A model generated the notes under the pieces. That model made no database searches. It saw only the letters and a list, made by a program, of their open reading frames with translations, and was not told the origin of the DNA. Below are positions 26,101 through 35,872 of a stretch of 64,000 bases of DNA, piece after piece (positions within the stretch are counted from its first letter, which is position 1; the number at the start of each line of letters is the position of its first letter). Source of the stretch: Bhargavaea ginsengi (lineage in GTDB: Bacteria > Bacillota > Bacilli > Bacillales_A > Planococcaceae). The position numbers were made by a program, and so were the translations under genes. The stretch lies in NCBI RefSeq assembly GCF_900109165.1, contig NZ_FNZF01000003.1:186001-250000 (forward strand). Reading direction: 5' to 3'.

Positions 26101-26789
26101 ACTTCGAGGACCATCCATTCCGGACGGTTGCCCGAATGGCGGAACGACTCGACAACTTCAAGCCGCTTGATGGCACGTGTGCGGCGCTGGCCCTGTGCGG
26201 TCTTGAGCTCTTCCTTCAGCGCATCGGCCTCTTTGTCGAGGTCGATCTGCTTGAGAAGCTTTTCGATCGCTTCCGCGCCCATGAGCGCGGAGAACTTGCT
26301 GCCGTACTTTTCACGGTACGCGCGGTATTCGCGCTCGGACAGAAGCTGTTTGCGGTCGAGGCCGGTATCAGCAGGTTCGGTCACGACATAGGAAGCGAAG
26401 TAAATGACTTCCTCAAGCGAGCGCGGGGACATGTCCAAAAGAAGCCCCATCCGGCTCGGAATGCCTTTGAAGTACCAGATATGGGATACCGGAGCGGCAA
26501 GCTCGATATGGCCCATGCGTTCACGGCGGACTTTTGCGCGCGTCACTTCGACGCCGCAGCGGTCGCAGACAACGCCTTTGTAGCGGACGCGTTTATACTT
26601 GCCGCAGTGACACTCCCAGTCCTTCGTCGGTCCGAAGATCCGTTCGCAGAACAGGCCGTCTTTTTCCGGCTTCAGTGTCCGGTAGTTGATCGTTTCCGGC
26701 TTTTTGACTTCGCCGTAGGACCACGACCGGATTTTGTCCGGAGATGCGAGGCCGATTTTCATATACTCAAAATTATTAACATCTATCAA
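23187..26789 (-). CDS. rpoC: RNA polymerase subunit beta'
   Basis: A 1200-residue beta' subunit, family length for Bacilli. The N-terminal zinc site ([20 protein letters not shown]), the catalytic [12 protein letters not shown] with the Mg-binding Asp triad, the trigger-loop region and the second zinc site (CGTDRGLE to CKKCYG) are all present. It begins with a TTG (then [15 protein letters not shown]), which has a GGGAGG site and corresponds to the TTG start of B. subtilis rpoC. It lies about 100 bases downstream of rpoB. Confidence 0.98.
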   Translation of the reverse strand: MIDVNNFEYMKIGLASPDKIRSWSYGEVKKPETINYRTLKPEKDGLFCERIFGPTKDWECHCGKYKRVRYKGVVCDRCGVEVTRAKVRRERMGHIELAAPVSHIWYFKGIPSRMGLLLDMSPRSLEEVIYFASYVVTEPADTGLDRKQLLSEREYRAYREKYGSKFSALMGAEAIEKLLKQIDLDKEADALKEELKTAQGQRRTRAIKRLEVVESFRHSGNRPEWMVLEVLPVIPPELRPMVQLDGGRFATSDLNDLYRRVINRNNRLKRLLDLGAPGIIVQNEKRMLQEAVDALIDNGRRGRPVTGPGNRPLKSLSHMLKGKQGRFRQNLLGKRVDYSGRSVIVVGPNLKMYQCGLPREMAIELFKPFVMKELVERGLAHNIKSAKRKIERLHSDVWDVLEEVIKEHPVLLNRAPTLHRLGIQAFEPTLVEGRAIRLHPLVCTAYNADFDGDQMAVHVPLSAEAQAEARLLMLAAQNILNPKDGKPVVTPSQDMVLGNYYLTLERKGAAGEGMIFSNANEVMVAYQNGFVHLHSRIAIHAASLNNPTFTEEQNRQLLMTTVGKVIFNEILPKSFPYINEPTNYNLQTETPEKYFIDPTDDVKAKIGEAELVQPFKKKILGNIIAEIFKRFHITETSKMLDRMKDLGFKYSTRAGITIGISDIVVLPNKGDILQEAQDKVDKVTKQFRRGLITEEERYDRVISYWSAAKDTIQSKLMESLENTNPIFMMSDSGARGNASNFTQLAGMRGLMANPAGRIIELPIKSSFREGLTVLEYFISTHGARKGLADTALKTADSGYLTRRLVDVAQDVIVREDDCGTDRGLEVSALTEGTEIIETLDERIVGRHAKKSVRHPETGDVLVERDGLITEDIARAILDAGVETVTIRSAFTCNTKHGICKKCYGMNLATGEAVEVGEAVGIIAAQSIGEPGTQLTMRTFHTGGVAGDDITQGLPRIQEIFESRNPKGQAVISEIDGVITEIDEIREGQKEITVTGEVETRKYTPPYNARLRFELNDTVKRGEALTEGSIDPKQLIVVKDVKTVQEYLLKEVQKVYRMQGVEISDKHVEVMVRQMMRKVRVIEAGETDLLPGTLLDIHQFTEANSEAILDGRAPATSRPVILGITKASLETESFLSAASFQETTRVLTDAAIKGKMDELLGLKENVIIGKLVPAGTGMQRYRQIEMAYEGMEEEQEIAATE

Positions 26790-26890
26790 GGAGCCTACCT
26801 CCCTTTAGTCTCAATCTGAACAGGCTCACCGTTCATGGCAATGCAGCGTGCCGGGCGGCCTGGCCGCCCCGCTGCAACTTTATCCGCGTA

Positions 26891-29800
26891 TTATTCGGCT
26901 CCGATTGTCTCCTGCTCGTTGGCCGGCAGGATGTTCAGTGCATCCGTCGGCTGCAGGTCTTCGTCTTCGTCGAGGTCGCGGAGCTCGATCTCCTCGTAAT
27001 CCTCCGTCAGCATCTTGACATCGAGGCCAAGGGACTGGAGCTCCTTGATGAGGACCTTGAACGACTCAGGGAGGCCCGGCTGCGGGATGTTCTCCCCTTT
27101 GACGATCGCTTCATAGGTCTTCACGCGGCCGACGACGTCGTCGGATTTGACTGTCAGGATTTCCTGGAGCGTGTAGGCTGCGCCGTACGCTTCAAGCGCC
27201 CAAACTTCCATCTCCCCGAAACGCTGGCCGCCGAACTGCGCCTTACCGCCGAGCGGCTGCTGTGTGACGAGGGAGTACGGTCCGGTCGAACGGGCGTGGA
27301 GCTTATCGTCGACCATGTGGGCGAGCTTGATCATGTACATGACGCCGACCGACACCTTGTTGTCGAACGGCTCGCCGGAGCGGCCATCGTAAAGGGTGGT
27401 CTTACCCGAACGGTCCATGCCGGCTTCTTCCATGGTCTCCCAGACATCTTCTTCGTTCGCGCCGTCGAAGACCGGGCTTGCCATATGGAGGCCGAGCTGC
27501 CGCGCGGCCATGCCCAAGTGCAGCTCGAGAACCTGCCCGATGTTCATCCGGGAAGGTACGCCGAGCGGGTTAAGCATGATGTCGACCGGTGTGCCGTCCG
27601 GCATGAACGGCATGTCCTCTTCCGGCAGGATCCGGGAGATGACACCCTTGTTGCCGTGACGGCCGGCCATCTTATCGCCAACGGAGATCTTCCGCTTCTG
27701 GACGATGTAGACACGCACGAGCTGGTTGACACCCGGTGCAAGTTCATCGCCGTCTTCACGGTTGAACACCTTGACGTCGAGGACGATCCCGCCTGCGCCG
27801 TGAGGGACACGGAGCGAGGTGTCGCGGACTTCGCGCGCCTTTTCGCCGAAGATGGCGTGGAGGAGACGTTCTTCCGCAGTCAGCTCGGTGACGCCCTTCG
27901 GCGTGACCTTGCCGACGAGGATATCGCCGTCGCGGACTTCCGCGCCGACGCGGATGATGCCGCGCTCATCAAGGTTGCGGAGCGCGTCTTCACCGACGTT
28001 CGGAATGTCGCGGGTAATCTCTTCAGGTCCGAGTTTTGTATCTCGGGAGTCTGATTCGTATTCTTCGATGTGGATCGACGTATAGACATCGTCCTTCACC
28101 AGGCGCTCGCTCATGATGACCGCATCCTCATAGTTGAAGCCATCCCAAGTCATGAATGCGACGAGGACGTTTCGGCCGAGCGCAAGCTCGCCCACTTCCA
28201 TTGACGGGCCGTCACCAAGGACGGTAAGCGGCTCGACACGGTCGCCTACGCTGACGATCGGGCGCTGGTTATAGCATGTCCCCTGGTTGGAGCGGACAAA
28301 TTTCTCGAAACGGTAGATGTCCAGGTCGCCCTTGACTTCCTTGCCGTCCACCATCTCGATGCGGCGGACACGGACCTCTTTCGCCTCGACATGCTCCACG
28401 ATACCGTGGTGCCTGGAGACGATCGCAGCACCCGAGTCGCGTGCCGAGACATATTCCATGCCTGTGCCGACAAACGGCGCTTCCGGGTTGAGGAGAGGAA
28501 CGGCCTGACGCTGCATGTTCGCACCCATGAGGGCACGGTTGGAGTCATCGTTCTCAAGGAACGGGATACATGCGGTCGCCGCAGAGACAACCTGCTTCGG
28601 CGAAACGTCCATATAGTCGACCGTTTCGCGCTTAAACACGGAGTTGTCGCCACGGAAACGGCCGTAGATCTCTTCGTTCACGAAGCGGCCGTCCTCATCG
28701 AGGATCGCGTTTGCCTGGGCGACGATGTAGTTGTCTTCTTCATCGGCGGTCAGGTAGTCGATCCGGTCGGTAACGAGGCCGGTTTCCGGATCAACACGGC
28801 GGTAAGGTGTTTCAATGAAGCCGAACTTGTTCACTTTCGCATACGTCGAAAGGGAGTTGATGAGGCCGATGTTCGGGCCTTCCGGCGTCTCGATTGGACA
28901 CATGCGGCCGTAGTGCGAGTAGTGGACGTCACGGACTTCCATGCCCGCGCGCTCACGCGTAAGCCCGCCCGGTCCGAGTGCGGAGAGACGGCGCTTGTGC
29001 GTAAGTTCTGCCAGCGGGTTCGTCTGGTCCATGAACTGGGACAGCTGGGAGCTTCCGAAGAATTCCTTGATCGATGCGATGACCGGGCGGATATTGATCA
29101 GCTGCTGAGGCACAATAGATTGTGTATCGTTGATCGACATCCGTTCGCGGACCACGCGCTCCATCCGGGAGAGGCCGATGCGGAACTGGTTCTGCAGCAG
29201 TTCCCCGACCGAGCGGAGGCGGCGGTTTCCGAGGTGGTCGATGTCATCAGTCGTACCGACCTGGTAGAGCAGGTTGAAGAAGTAGCTGATCGACGCGACG
29301 ATATCCGCCGGTGTGACATGCTTTACTTCTTCTTCGATGTCGGCGTTGCCGATAATGTTGATGACTTTCTCATCTTCGCTGTTAGGGGCGTAGATTTTCA
29401 CGGAAGAGATCGTGATCTCCTCATCAAGCACACCGCCGGTCGGTTCAACCGTTTCGTAGCCGGCACCGGATTCGAGGTAAGGAATGAGGCGATCGAGTTC
29501 CCTGCGGTCAAGGTAAGTCCCTTTTTCCGCAATGATTTCGCCTGTTTCCGGATCTGCGATGGTTTCGGCAAGCGTCTGGTTGAGGAGGCGGTTCTTGATG
29601 CTGAGTTTTTTGTTCATCTTGTAGCGGCCGACGTTGGCCAGGTCATACCGCTTCGGATCGAAGAAGCGGGTATAAAGAAGGTTCTTCGCGCTTTCGACCG
29701 TTGGCGGTTCGCCCGGGCGGAGGCGCTCGTAAATTTCCAGGAGTGCTTTTTCGGTGCTTTCGGTGCTGTCCTTCTCCAGAGTGTTCTGGAGATATTCGTT

Positions 29801-30439
29801 ATCCCCGATCAGATCGATGATCTCCTGGTCGGAGCCGAAACCGAGCGCCCGTAGGAGGACCGTAACCGGCAATTTCCGGGTGCGGTCGATGCGGACGTGA
29901 ACGACATCCTTCGCATCGGTCTCATATTCAAGCCACGCACCGCGGTTCGGAATCACAGTTGCCCCGAAGCCGCGCTTGCCGTTCTTGTCGATCTTGTCGT
30001 GGAAGTAAACGCTCGGCGAACGCACGAGCCGGGAGACGATGACGCGTTCCGCACCGTTGATGATGAACGTCCCGTTGTCCGTCATGAGCGGGAAATCACC
30101 CATGAAGACGTCCTGCTCCTTTACTTCCTCAGTTTCTTTATTATGGAGGCGGACCTTGACGCGGAGCGGTGCCGCGTACGTCGCATCGCGTTCTTTCGAC
30201 TCACCGACGGAGTACTTCGGTTCGCCGAGGCTGTAGTCGACGAAATCGAGCGAAAGATTGCCCGTGAAGTCCTCGATTGGAGAAATGTCGCGGAACATAT
30301 CCCGCAGCCCTTCCTCAAGGAACCATTCATAGGACTTCGTCTGGATCTCGATCAGATTCGGGAGCTCGAGCACCTCACTGATCCGCGCAAAACTCCTGCG
30401 CTGACGATGTTGACCGTACTGAACTAGTTGACCTGTCAA
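26891..30439 (-). CDS. rpoB: RNA polymerase subunit beta
   Basis: A 1182-residue beta subunit from the TTG at 30439 ([20 protein letters not shown]), the start used in B. subtilis; a GTG three codons earlier is possible but is part of the ribosome binding region. The rifampicin region [18 protein letters not shown] followed by [13 protein letters not shown] is wild type at the Asp, His and Ser resistance positions. Catalytic-core segments such as [14 protein letters not shown] are intact. Operon with rpoC. Confidence 0.97.
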   Translation of the reverse strand: MTGQLVQYGQHRQRRSFARISEVLELPNLIEIQTKSYEWFLEEGLRDMFRDISPIEDFTGNLSLDFVDYSLGEPKYSVGESKERDATYAAPLRVKVRLHNKETEEVKEQDVFMGDFPLMTDNGTFIINGAERVIVSRLVRSPSVYFHDKIDKNGKRGFGATVIPNRGAWLEYETDAKDVVHVRIDRTRKLPVTVLLRALGFGSDQEIIDLIGDNEYLQNTLEKDSTESTEKALLEIYERLRPGEPPTVESAKNLLYTRFFDPKRYDLANVGRYKMNKKLSIKNRLLNQTLAETIADPETGEIIAEKGTYLDRRELDRLIPYLESGAGYETVEPTGGVLDEEITISSVKIYAPNSEDEKVINIIGNADIEEEVKHVTPADIVASISYFFNLLYQVGTTDDIDHLGNRRLRSVGELLQNQFRIGLSRMERVVRERMSINDTQSIVPQQLINIRPVIASIKEFFGSSQLSQFMDQTNPLAELTHKRRLSALGPGGLTRERAGMEVRDVHYSHYGRMCPIETPEGPNIGLINSLSTYAKVNKFGFIETPYRRVDPETGLVTDRIDYLTADEEDNYIVAQANAILDEDGRFVNEEIYGRFRGDNSVFKRETVDYMDVSPKQVVSAATACIPFLENDDSNRALMGANMQRQAVPLLNPEAPFVGTGMEYVSARDSGAAIVSRHHGIVEHVEAKEVRVRRIEMVDGKEVKGDLDIYRFEKFVRSNQGTCYNQRPIVSVGDRVEPLTVLGDGPSMEVGELALGRNVLVAFMTWDGFNYEDAVIMSERLVKDDVYTSIHIEEYESDSRDTKLGPEEITRDIPNVGEDALRNLDERGIIRVGAEVRDGDILVGKVTPKGVTELTAEERLLHAIFGEKAREVRDTSLRVPHGAGGIVLDVKVFNREDGDELAPGVNQLVRVYIVQKRKISVGDKMAGRHGNKGVISRILPEEDMPFMPDGTPVDIMLNPLGVPSRMNIGQVLELHLGMAARQLGLHMASPVFDGANEEDVWETMEEAGMDRSGKTTLYDGRSGEPFDNKVSVGVMYMIKLAHMVDDKLHARSTGPYSLVTQQPLGGKAQFGGQRFGEMEVWALEAYGAAYTLQEILTVKSDDVVGRVKTYEAIVKGENIPQPGLPESFKVLIKELQSLGLDVKMLTEDYEEIELRDLDEDEDLQPTDALNILPANEQETIGAE

Positions 30440-30745
30440 CTGATTCACCCCTCAATTTAAAACGATAATGGGTCTTTGCGGATGCCGGCAAATTGATGTA
30501 TGATATCCGAAAAGACAAAAAGAAAACGAGTCCGGTACAGAAGCTCATTTTCGGTTTCACCAGGCTTATTCCATTCCGGGCCAGTATTCCCAATTGAAGA
30601 GCCGGACTATACGGTGTGATTGTCCGGCCCCGGAAACCGCCAGGGCATCCGGAGGCACTTCAGTCAAAAGGGCACACGACCTCAATTTTATTTGTGCATT
30701 TTATTATACTATCATTGAATATTTGTCAAGTCAATGTTTGTCAAG
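30440..30745 (-). promoter_or_regulatory. rpoB promoter and leader
   Basis: The minus strand has TTGACA (30724-30729) followed, 17 bases later, by TAATAA (30701-30706), which overlaps TATAAT (30703-30708). The -35 region is duplicated: TGACTTGACAAA occurs twice, 15 bases apart. The leader of about 250 bases contains a GCCGGAC/GTCCGGC hairpin (30601-30628) and a T-rich tract near 30505-30520. It has no open reading frame I believe. The leader may allow attenuation control, but that is inference. Confidence 0.65.
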
Positions 30746-31348
30746 TCATTTTTTGACCGACCGGAAAATCAGGTAGCCCTTGTTTTTCGCTTCGGCCGTG
30801 ACGTTTCCGAACAGCTCCTGAAGCTTTTTCTCGGTGGATGCGGCACCCTGTTTTTTCTGAATGACGACCCAGAGCTCGCCGCCTTCGGCAAGAAGGCGGA
30901 AAGCATCTTCGTAGATCCTGAACACCGTCTCTTTGCCCGCGCGGATCGGCGGGTTCGTCAGAACGGCCGCAAATCCGCTCCCGCGCACGTCTGCCCCAGC
31001 GTCACTTTCATAAATCTCCGTATTGCCGGCGCCGTTCGCGCCGGCATTTTCTTGTGCAAGCGCAAGCGCCCGGCTGTTCACATCGACCATGTGTACGGTC
31101 CGGTCCGGCAGCAGCCTCGCTGCAGTGAGCCCGATCGGCCCGTAGCCGCAGCCGATGTCCAGGAGATCGCCCGGCATTCCAGGTTCCCTGAAAGTATCGA
31201 CCAGGAGCCTGGAGCCGAAATCGACGCTTTCCTTGCTGAACACACCGGCATCCGTCTTGAATTGGAACGGAATGCCGCGCAATGTTGCTGACCACGTCTT
31301 TGGTGCGCTTCCGGTTCCGGGATTTTTCGAATAGTAATGATCCGCCAT
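30746..31348 (-). CDS. ybxB: RsmC/YbxB-like class I methyltransferase
   Basis: A 200-residue SAM-dependent methyltransferase with motif I LLDIGCGYGPIGLTAA (residues about 62-77), acidic VDVN, and the catalytic TNPPIRAGK typical of base-amino methyltransferases of the RsmC (16S rRNA m2G) group. In Bacillales ybxB sits between rplL and rpoB, as here. The exact RNA target of this branch is not established by the sequence. Confidence 0.88.
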   Translation of the reverse strand: MADHYYSKNPGTGSAPKTWSATLRGIPFQFKTDAGVFSKESVDFGSRLLVDTFREPGMPGDLLDIGCGYGPIGLTAARLLPDRTVHMVDVNSRALALAQENAGANGAGNTEIYESDAGADVRGSGFAAVLTNPPIRAGKETVFRIYEDAFRLLAEGGELWVVIQKKQGAASTEKKLQELFGNVTAEAKNKGYLIFRSVKK

Positions 31349-31429
31349 GCCCGTCGCCTCCGTTTATGTTGGTGGTGCCCGGCAAGGGCCGGGAGTCCTT
31401 CCTCCCTATCATACCCTTTGGACATGAAT

Positions 31430-31460
31430 AAAAAAGCCCGTCGAGTTGAGACGGGCTTTT
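31430..31460 (-). terminator. Terminator after rplL
   Basis: Hairpin AGCCCGTC/GACGGGCT with a GAGTT-type loop and a T run on the minus strand, 18 bases after the rplL stop. Confidence 0.88.
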
Positions 31461-31477
31461 CATATAGGAAGCAAGAA

Positions 31478-31840
31478 TTACTTGAGTTCGACGCCTGCGC
31501 CGACTTCTTCGAGCTTCGACTTCATTTCTTCTGCTTCTTCTTTCGCTACGCCTTCTTTGATAGCTTTAGGCGCTTCGTCTACGAGCGCTTTAGCTTCTTT
31601 CAGGCCAAGGCCAGTGATTTCGCGAACAACTTTGATGACTTTGATCTTCTGGTCGCCTGCGGAAGCAAGGACAACGTCGAAGTCAGTTTTTTCTTCTGCT
31701 GCAGGGCCTGCTGCGCCGCCTGCTACTGCAACAGGAGCTGCTGCTGTTACGCCGAATTCTTCTTCGATTGCTTTGACGAGGTCGTTCAGTTCGAGGACCG
31801 TCATTTCTTTGATCGCTTCAATGATTTGCTCTTTGCTCAT
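31478..31840 (-). CDS. rplL: 50S ribosomal protein L7/L12
   Basis: A 120-residue stalk protein. The N-terminal dimerisation helix ([20 protein letters not shown]), an Ala/Gly-rich hinge near residues 35-50 ([14 protein letters not shown]) and the C-terminal factor-binding domain ([20 protein letters not shown]) are all present. It recruits EF-Tu and EF-G. It follows rplJ by 73 bases. Confidence 0.98.
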   Translation of the reverse strand: MSKEQIIEAIKEMTVLELNDLVKAIEEEFGVTAAAPVAVAGGAAGPAAEEKTDFDVVLASAGDQKIKVIKVVREITGLGLKEAKALVDEAPKAIKEGVAKEEAEEMKSKLEEVGAGVELK

Positions 31841-31913
31841 TGATGTTTCCTCCTAAATGGATCGATTTTATTTTATGCGGCGATGCCGCGGTCCGTTGGC
31901 TCAGGATGCCGGA

Positions 31914-32414
31914 TTAAGCGCCCTGTTCTTCCTTCTGGTCTGCAACTGCCTTCGAAGCGAGTGCGAAGTTGCGGATCGGCGCCTGGAGAACGCTGAGAAC
32001 CATGGAGAGGAGACCTTCCCGGGATGGGAGTTCTGCCAGTGCCTTGACTTCTTCAAGCGTTGCCACGTTGCCTTCGATGACGCCTGCTTTGATCTCAAGC
32101 GCATCGTTTTCCTTTGCGAAGTTATTGATAACCCGCGCAGGAGCAACAACATCTTCGTTCGAGAACGCGATTGCGTTCGGGCCTGTCATGTACTCATTGA
32201 GTCCTTCGAGGCCTGCCGCTTCAGCAGCGCGGCGAGTCATCGTGTTCTTGTAAACCTTGAACTCGATGCCTTCTTCGCGAAGCTGCTTACGGAGCTCAGT
32301 CACTTGCGCCACGCTGAGGCCGCGGTAGTCCACGACGACAACGGATGCCGCTTCTTTCAGCTTGCCGCTGATTTCATCGACGAGCGCCTGTTTCTGTTCG
32401 AGAATTTTGCTCAT
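31914..32414 (-). CDS. rplJ: 50S ribosomal protein L10
   Basis: A 166-residue L10, the stalk base protein that anchors L7/L12 dimers through its C-terminal helix. The N-terminus [20 protein letters not shown] and [20 protein letters not shown] are typical. Its mRNA leader carries the L10-binding element, so autogenous control with rplL is expected. Confidence 0.97.
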   Translation of the reverse strand: MSKILEQKQALVDEISGKLKEAASVVVVDYRGLSVAQVTELRKQLREEGIEFKVYKNTMTRRAAEAAGLEGLNEYMTGPNAIAFSNEDVVAPARVINNFAKENDALEIKAGVIEGNVATLEEVKALAELPSREGLLSMVLSVLQAPIRNFALASKAVADQKEEQGA

Positions 32415-32429
32415 GTCAACACCTCCTGT

Positions 32430-32599
32430 TAGAGTGGCTCATTTATACCGCATATCAATGGAAAAGCCCTGTATCCGCGTACGCAGACACAGGGCATTAA
32501 AGTCGGCTTCATTCGATCAAGCACGTCTTTGTCCTCGGCAGGGAAATTTTAAGCGGCATGCCGCCCCTGCTGTCTACGGTACAAACGATATTCACAACA
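32430..32599 (-). promoter_or_regulatory. Ribosomal protein L10 leader
   Basis: On the minus strand the leader contains GTAGACAGCAGGGGC, then AAATTTCCCTGCCGAGG, the elements I recognise from Bacillota L10 leaders. It ends in a terminator-like hairpin GCCCTGT/ACAGGGC followed by TTTT (32462-32495). This arrangement fits attenuation of rplJ-rplL by L10(L12)4. Confidence 0.85.
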
Positions 32600-32605
32600 T
32601 CGGCA

Positions 32606-32634
32606 ATCTTACCAGACCACCGAAACGTTGTCAA
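32606..32634 (-). promoter_or_regulatory. Sigma-A promoter of rplJ-rplL
   Basis: Minus strand -35 TTGACA (32629-32634), 17-base spacer, -10 TAAGAT (32606-32611), starting right after the rplA stop codon. It places the L10 leader at the 5' end of the transcript. Confidence 0.8.
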
Positions 32635-32637
32635 TGA

Positions 32638-33339
32638 TTATTTTGCGACAGTAACGTTAGCCGCATCAATTTTCACTGCAGGGCCCATTGTAGTCGTCAC
32701 GTTGACGGACTTCATGTAAGTGCCTTTTGCAGCTGCAGGTTTTGCCTTCTGGATGGTTTCGAAGATCGTGTTGAAGTTCTCGATGAGCTTCTCGTTGTCG
32801 AACGAAACTTTTCCGATTGGCGCGTGGATGATGCCGGCTTTGTCAGCGCGGTATTCAACCTTACCAGCTTTGATGTCCTGGACAGCTTTTGTCACGTCGA
32901 ACGTAACTGTGCCTGTCTTAGGGTTCGGCATGAGACCTTTTGGTCCGAGGACGCGGCCGAGTTTACCGACTTCACCCATCATGTCAGGAGTTGCAACGAT
33001 TACGTCAAAGTCGAACCAGCCTTGCTGGATCTTAGTGACGAACTCAGCGTCGCCCGCGTAGTCTGCGCCTGCAGCTTCAGCTTCTTTGAGCTTTTCGCCT
33101 TTTGCGAAGACGAGAACGCGCTGTGTCTTGCCCGTTCCGTTAGGAAGGACGACTGCTCCACGGATCTGCTGGTCGTTTTTACGTGTGTCGATTCCGAGAC
33201 GGAAAGCGACTTCGACTGTCGCGTCGAATTTCGTTGTGCTCGTTTCTTTAGCGAGCGCGATTGCTTCTTCTGCGCTGTAGAGTTGTTCGCGGTTTACTTT
33301 CTTAGCCGCTTCTACAAGCTTCTTGCCTTTTTTAGCCAT
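32638..33339 (-). CDS. rplA: 50S ribosomal protein L1
   Basis: A 233-residue L1 with [20 protein letters not shown] and the conserved C-terminal [17 protein letters not shown] segment. L1 forms the mobile stalk near the E site and helps eject deacylated tRNA. It lies about 116 bases downstream of rplK. Confidence 0.98.
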   Translation of the reverse strand: MAKKGKKLVEAAKKVNREQLYSAEEAIALAKETSTTKFDATVEVAFRLGIDTRKNDQQIRGAVVLPNGTGKTQRVLVFAKGEKLKEAEAAGADYAGDAEFVTKIQQGWFDFDVIVATPDMMGEVGKLGRVLGPKGLMPNPKTGTVTFDVTKAVQDIKAGKVEYRADKAGIIHAPIGKVSFDNEKLIENFNTIFETIQKAKPAAAKGTYMKSVNVTTTMGPAVKIDAANVTVAK

Positions 33340-33455
33340 GTTTGTTTCCTCCTTGATTGTGGTTATAGCGGATTAACCCTCCCACGAAAAAGGATTGCGG
33401 CGTTCGCGTGGAACGGGCGCAACCCTCTGTAACAGAACAACATCAAGTGAAAGAA

Positions 33456-33881
33456 TCAGTCTTCGATCGTGATGCCCATGCTGCGGGCAGTGCCTTCGAC
33501 CATCTGCATCGCTGCTTCGACCGAAGCGGCGTTGAGGTCTGGCATTTTTGTTTCCGCGATTTCGCGGACTTTGTCACGCTTGACGACAGCGACCTTGTTT
33601 TTGTTCGGTTCGCCGGACGCCTTATCGATGCCTGCTGCTTTCTTCAGAAGAACGGCAGCCGGCGGAGTTTTTGTAATGAATGTGAACGAGCGGTCTTCAA
33701 AAACAGTGATCTCAACCGGAATGATGAGACCTGCCTGGTCAGATGTCCGTGCGTTGAATTCCTTACAGAAGCCCATGATGTTCACACCTGCCTGACCGAG
33801 TGCCGGTCCGACCGGTGGTGCCGGGTTTGCTTTACCTGCAGGGATTTGCAGTTTGACGATTTTGCTTACTTTTTTAGCCAC
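33456..33881 (-). CDS. rplK: 50S ribosomal protein L11
   Basis: A 141-residue L11 (exact family length) from the GTG at 33881, read as [21 protein letters not shown]. The site AGGAGG is about 9 bases upstream; an ATG three codons earlier would be too close to it. The proline-rich N-domain ([15 protein letters not shown]) is the thiostrepton and RelA-signalling region. It is first in the rplK-rplA unit. Confidence 0.96.
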   Translation of the reverse strand: MAKKVSKIVKLQIPAGKANPAPPVGPALGQAGVNIMGFCKEFNARTSDQAGLIIPVEITVFEDRSFTFITKTPPAAVLLKKAAGIDKASGEPNKNKVAVVKRDKVREIAETKMPDLNAASVEAAMQMVEGTARSMGITIED

Positions 33882-34009
33882 GAGACGCACCTCCTTAAAG
33901 TCCGTGATGTGGTAATAGGGTTGCCCCTCCCACTCGATATGTGTCTGCCGGCGATGCCGGTAGAATACGGTTGATCCGCGGCAGGCCTATTTTCGGCCTG
34001 ACCTATGGA

Positions 34010-34038
34010 ATGATACCACCAAAAGTGCCCGCTTGCAA
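34010..34038 (-). promoter_or_regulatory. Sigma-A promoter of rplK-rplA
   Basis: Minus strand -35 TTGCAA (34033-34038), 17-base spacer, -10 TATCAT (34010-34015). The -35 lies inside the palindrome CCCGCTTGCAAGCGGG, just after the nusG stop; the palindrome could also act as a weak terminator for nusG. A leader hairpin AGGCC/GGCCT (33982-34000) follows. Confidence 0.65.
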
Positions 34039-34047
34039 GCGGGAATG

Positions 34048-34581
34048 TCAAATTTTCCTGATCTGGACGAAATCGAGTTCCATCTTTGTTTCGCGCCCGA
34101 ACATCTCGACCGCGACCTTGACCTTGCCCTTGGACGGATCGACTTCCTCGACTGTGCCCTGGAAATTCGCGAATGGCCCTTCCAGCACTTCGACGAGTTC
34201 GCCCGCTTCGATGTCCATCTCGAACTTCGCTTCCTTCATGCCCATCTGGCGGAGGATGAAGTCCACCTCATCCGGCATGAGCGGCGTCGGTTTCGCACCG
34301 CCGCCGGACGAGCCGATAAATCCGGTTACGCCCGGCGTATTGCGGACGACATACCAGGAATCGTCCGTCATGATCATTTCGACAAGGACGTATCCGGGGA
34401 ATGTCTTGCGCATGACGGTCTTTTTCTTGCCGTCCTTCAGCTCTGTTTCCTGTTCTTCCGGGACGATGACACGGAAGATCTTATCGAGCATCCCCATCGT
34501 TTCGACCCGTTTTTCCAGGTTAGCCTTCACCTTGTTCTCATATCCGGAATAGGTGTGTACCACGTACCAATTTTTCTCCAT
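34048..34581 (-). CDS. nusG: Transcription termination/antitermination factor NusG
   Basis: A 177-residue NusG with the NGN domain (MEKNWYVVHTYSGYENKVKA... FPGYVLVEM) and C-terminal KOW domain (VLEGPFANFQGTVEEVD). It binds RNA polymerase and influences pausing, and couples to S10. The ribosome binding site is weak: the purine-rich GGGAGGG is over 20 bases upstream of the ATG. A terminator separates it from secE. Confidence 0.97.
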   Translation of the reverse strand: MEKNWYVVHTYSGYENKVKANLEKRVETMGMLDKIFRVIVPEEQETELKDGKKKTVMRKTFPGYVLVEMIMTDDSWYVVRNTPGVTGFIGSSGGGAKPTPLMPDEVDFILRQMGMKEAKFEMDIEAGELVEVLEGPFANFQGTVEEVDPSKGKVKVAVEMFGRETKMELDFVQIRKI

Positions 34582-34723
34582 TCGATCGGACTGGCCGTCC
34601 GTCCCTCCCTTTCACTTGCATATAACGGCTGAGCACCGGGGCGGCGGCCCGGACGCGGCTCTATACTGGAGTGTACCCGCATCCGCCGGCCGGAACCCGT
34701 TTCCCGGAAACTTCAGCAAAATG

Positions 34724-34753
34724 AAAAAGCCCGTATGGTCCTCAGACGGGCTA
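34724..34753 (-). terminator. Terminator between secE and nusG
   Basis: Hairpin AGCCCGT/ACGGGCT with a 10-base loop and a minus-strand TTTTT run, 30 bases after the secE stop. The following 140 bases before nusG are GC-rich and show no strong promoter, so partial readthrough may supply nusG. Confidence 0.75.
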
Positions 34754-34782
34754 TTTGTGGCCATGTATTCAGACAGCCTGAG

Positions 34783-34968
34783 TCAGATGCTCAGGAACCA
34801 GCGGAACAGTTCCGAGATGCCAAGATCGATGACCACGAAGTACAAAGCCATGAAGACGACTGTCGAAAGGACGACAACCGTATACTTTGTCAGTTCTTTG
34901 CGCTTCGGCCAGCTTACTTTCCGCATCTCGGAGACGACGCCGCTGAAAAACTCACGAATCTTACCCAT
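34783..34968 (-). CDS. secE: Preprotein translocase subunit SecE
   Basis: A 61-residue SecE of the short Gram-positive type: amphipathic N-terminal helix with VVSEMRKVSWPKRKEL, then one membrane span (about residues 30-53). It stabilises SecY in the translocon. The ATG follows CCGGAGG. In B. subtilis rpmGB lies just upstream; here no L33-like reading frame is found between sigH and secE. Confidence 0.96.
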   Translation of the reverse strand: MGKIREFFSGVVSEMRKVSWPKRKELTKYTVVVLSTVVFMALYFVVIDLGISELFRWFLSI

Positions 34969-35104
34969 TTTATCGTTAAACCTCCGGATTATAGAATCTG
35001 TGTCGAGTGAAGCAGAATCACCGGAAGTTCCGGCGTCGCATTACGATTATCCGCCGGCCGGCGAGTGCCGGCCTGGCTGCCGATCCGCGGACCGGTCCGT
35101 TTAC

Positions 35105-35133
35105 AGCCTACCACCTGCCTGTCACGCTGTCAA
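35105..35133 (-). promoter_or_regulatory. Sigma-A promoter of secE
   Basis: Minus strand -35 TTGACA (35128-35133), 17-base spacer, -10 TAGGCT (35105-35110), about 20 bases after the sigH stop. A GGCCGGC/GCCGGCC stem (35054-35073) lies in the leader. Confidence 0.6.
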
Positions 35134-35148
35134 CGCGCCCCGGAATGC

Positions 35149-35799
35149 CTACCGGCGCGCTCCCGCAGCAAGGTGCTGCTCAAGTTTCCGCTTGATCCGC
35201 TGCAGGGCATTGTCGATCGACTTCACCTGCCGGTCCAGCTTGTCGGAAATCTCCTGATAGCTGCGGCCTTCCAGATAAAGGGCGAGCACCTGCCGCTCAA
35301 GCGTGCTCAGGACATTGTTGACCTCCTCCTCCAGCCGGTGGAAATCCTCCCGGTGGACCATGAGATCTGCCGGATCGTCCAGCTCAGGTCCCGTCAGCAT
35401 GTCGAGCAGTGTCCGCTCGGACTCGTCCTCATAGACAGGCTTGTCGAGTGAGACCGACGAATTCAGCGGGATGTGCTTCTGGCGCGTTGCAGTCTTGATC
35501 GCCGTGATGATCTGCCGCGTGATGCAAAGCTCCGCGAACGCCCGGAAAGAACTGAGCTTGTCCGCCCGGAAATCCCGGATCGCCTTGTACAGGCCGATCA
35601 TTCCCTCTTGTATGATATCTTCCCGATCCGCGCCGACCAGGAAGTATGAGCGCGCTTTCATCCGGACGAAATAATGATACTTCCGGATCAGGTAATCGAG
35701 CGCATCCGATCTTCCGGCATGCACCAGCTCGATCAGTGACTCATCGCTGTGGTTTTCGAACGTTTCCCCCAAAACCTCTTTCCGGCTGTCAATCATCAT
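35149..35799 (-). CDS. sigH: RNA polymerase sigma-H factor
   Basis: A 216-residue sigma-70-family factor of the SigH/Spo0H group, with region 2 (YHYFVRMKARSYFLVGADREDIIQ... core binding and -10 recognition) and region 4 (LEGRSYQEISDKLDRQVKSIDNALQR, the -35 helix-turn-helix). In Bacilli it directs transition-phase, competence and early sporulation genes. The start at 35799 has GGAGG at 8 bases. The location next to rae1 and secE is conserved. Confidence 0.95.
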   Translation of the reverse strand: MMIDSRKEVLGETFENHSDESLIELVHAGRSDALDYLIRKYHYFVRMKARSYFLVGADREDIIQEGMIGLYKAIRDFRADKLSSFRAFAELCITRQIITAIKTATRQKHIPLNSSVSLDKPVYEDESERTLLDMLTGPELDDPADLMVHREDFHRLEEEVNNVLSTLERQVLALYLEGRSYQEISDKLDRQVKSIDNALQRIKRKLEQHLAAGARR

Positions 35800-35838
35800 T
35801 CCGATCACCTCCGGTCCCCCTCGAGTGTTTTAAAGACA

Positions 35839-35868
35839 AGTCTACAGGAAGGAAAATATTGTCGTCAA
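35839..35868 (-). promoter_or_regulatory. Promoter of sigH
   Basis: Minus strand -35 TTGACG (35863-35868) and -10 TAGACT (35839-35844) with an 18-base spacer, beginning inside or just after the rae1 stop region. A T-rich spacer is visible. Control by AbrB, as in B. subtilis, cannot be judged from the sequence. Confidence 0.55.
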
Positions 35869-35872
35869 CCGT

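Noticed and set aside
23970-26819. Long plus-strand frame (about 950 codons) antisense to rpoC
   Set aside because: Same shadow effect; rpoC on the minus strand is certain and the antisense protein has no recognisable domain.
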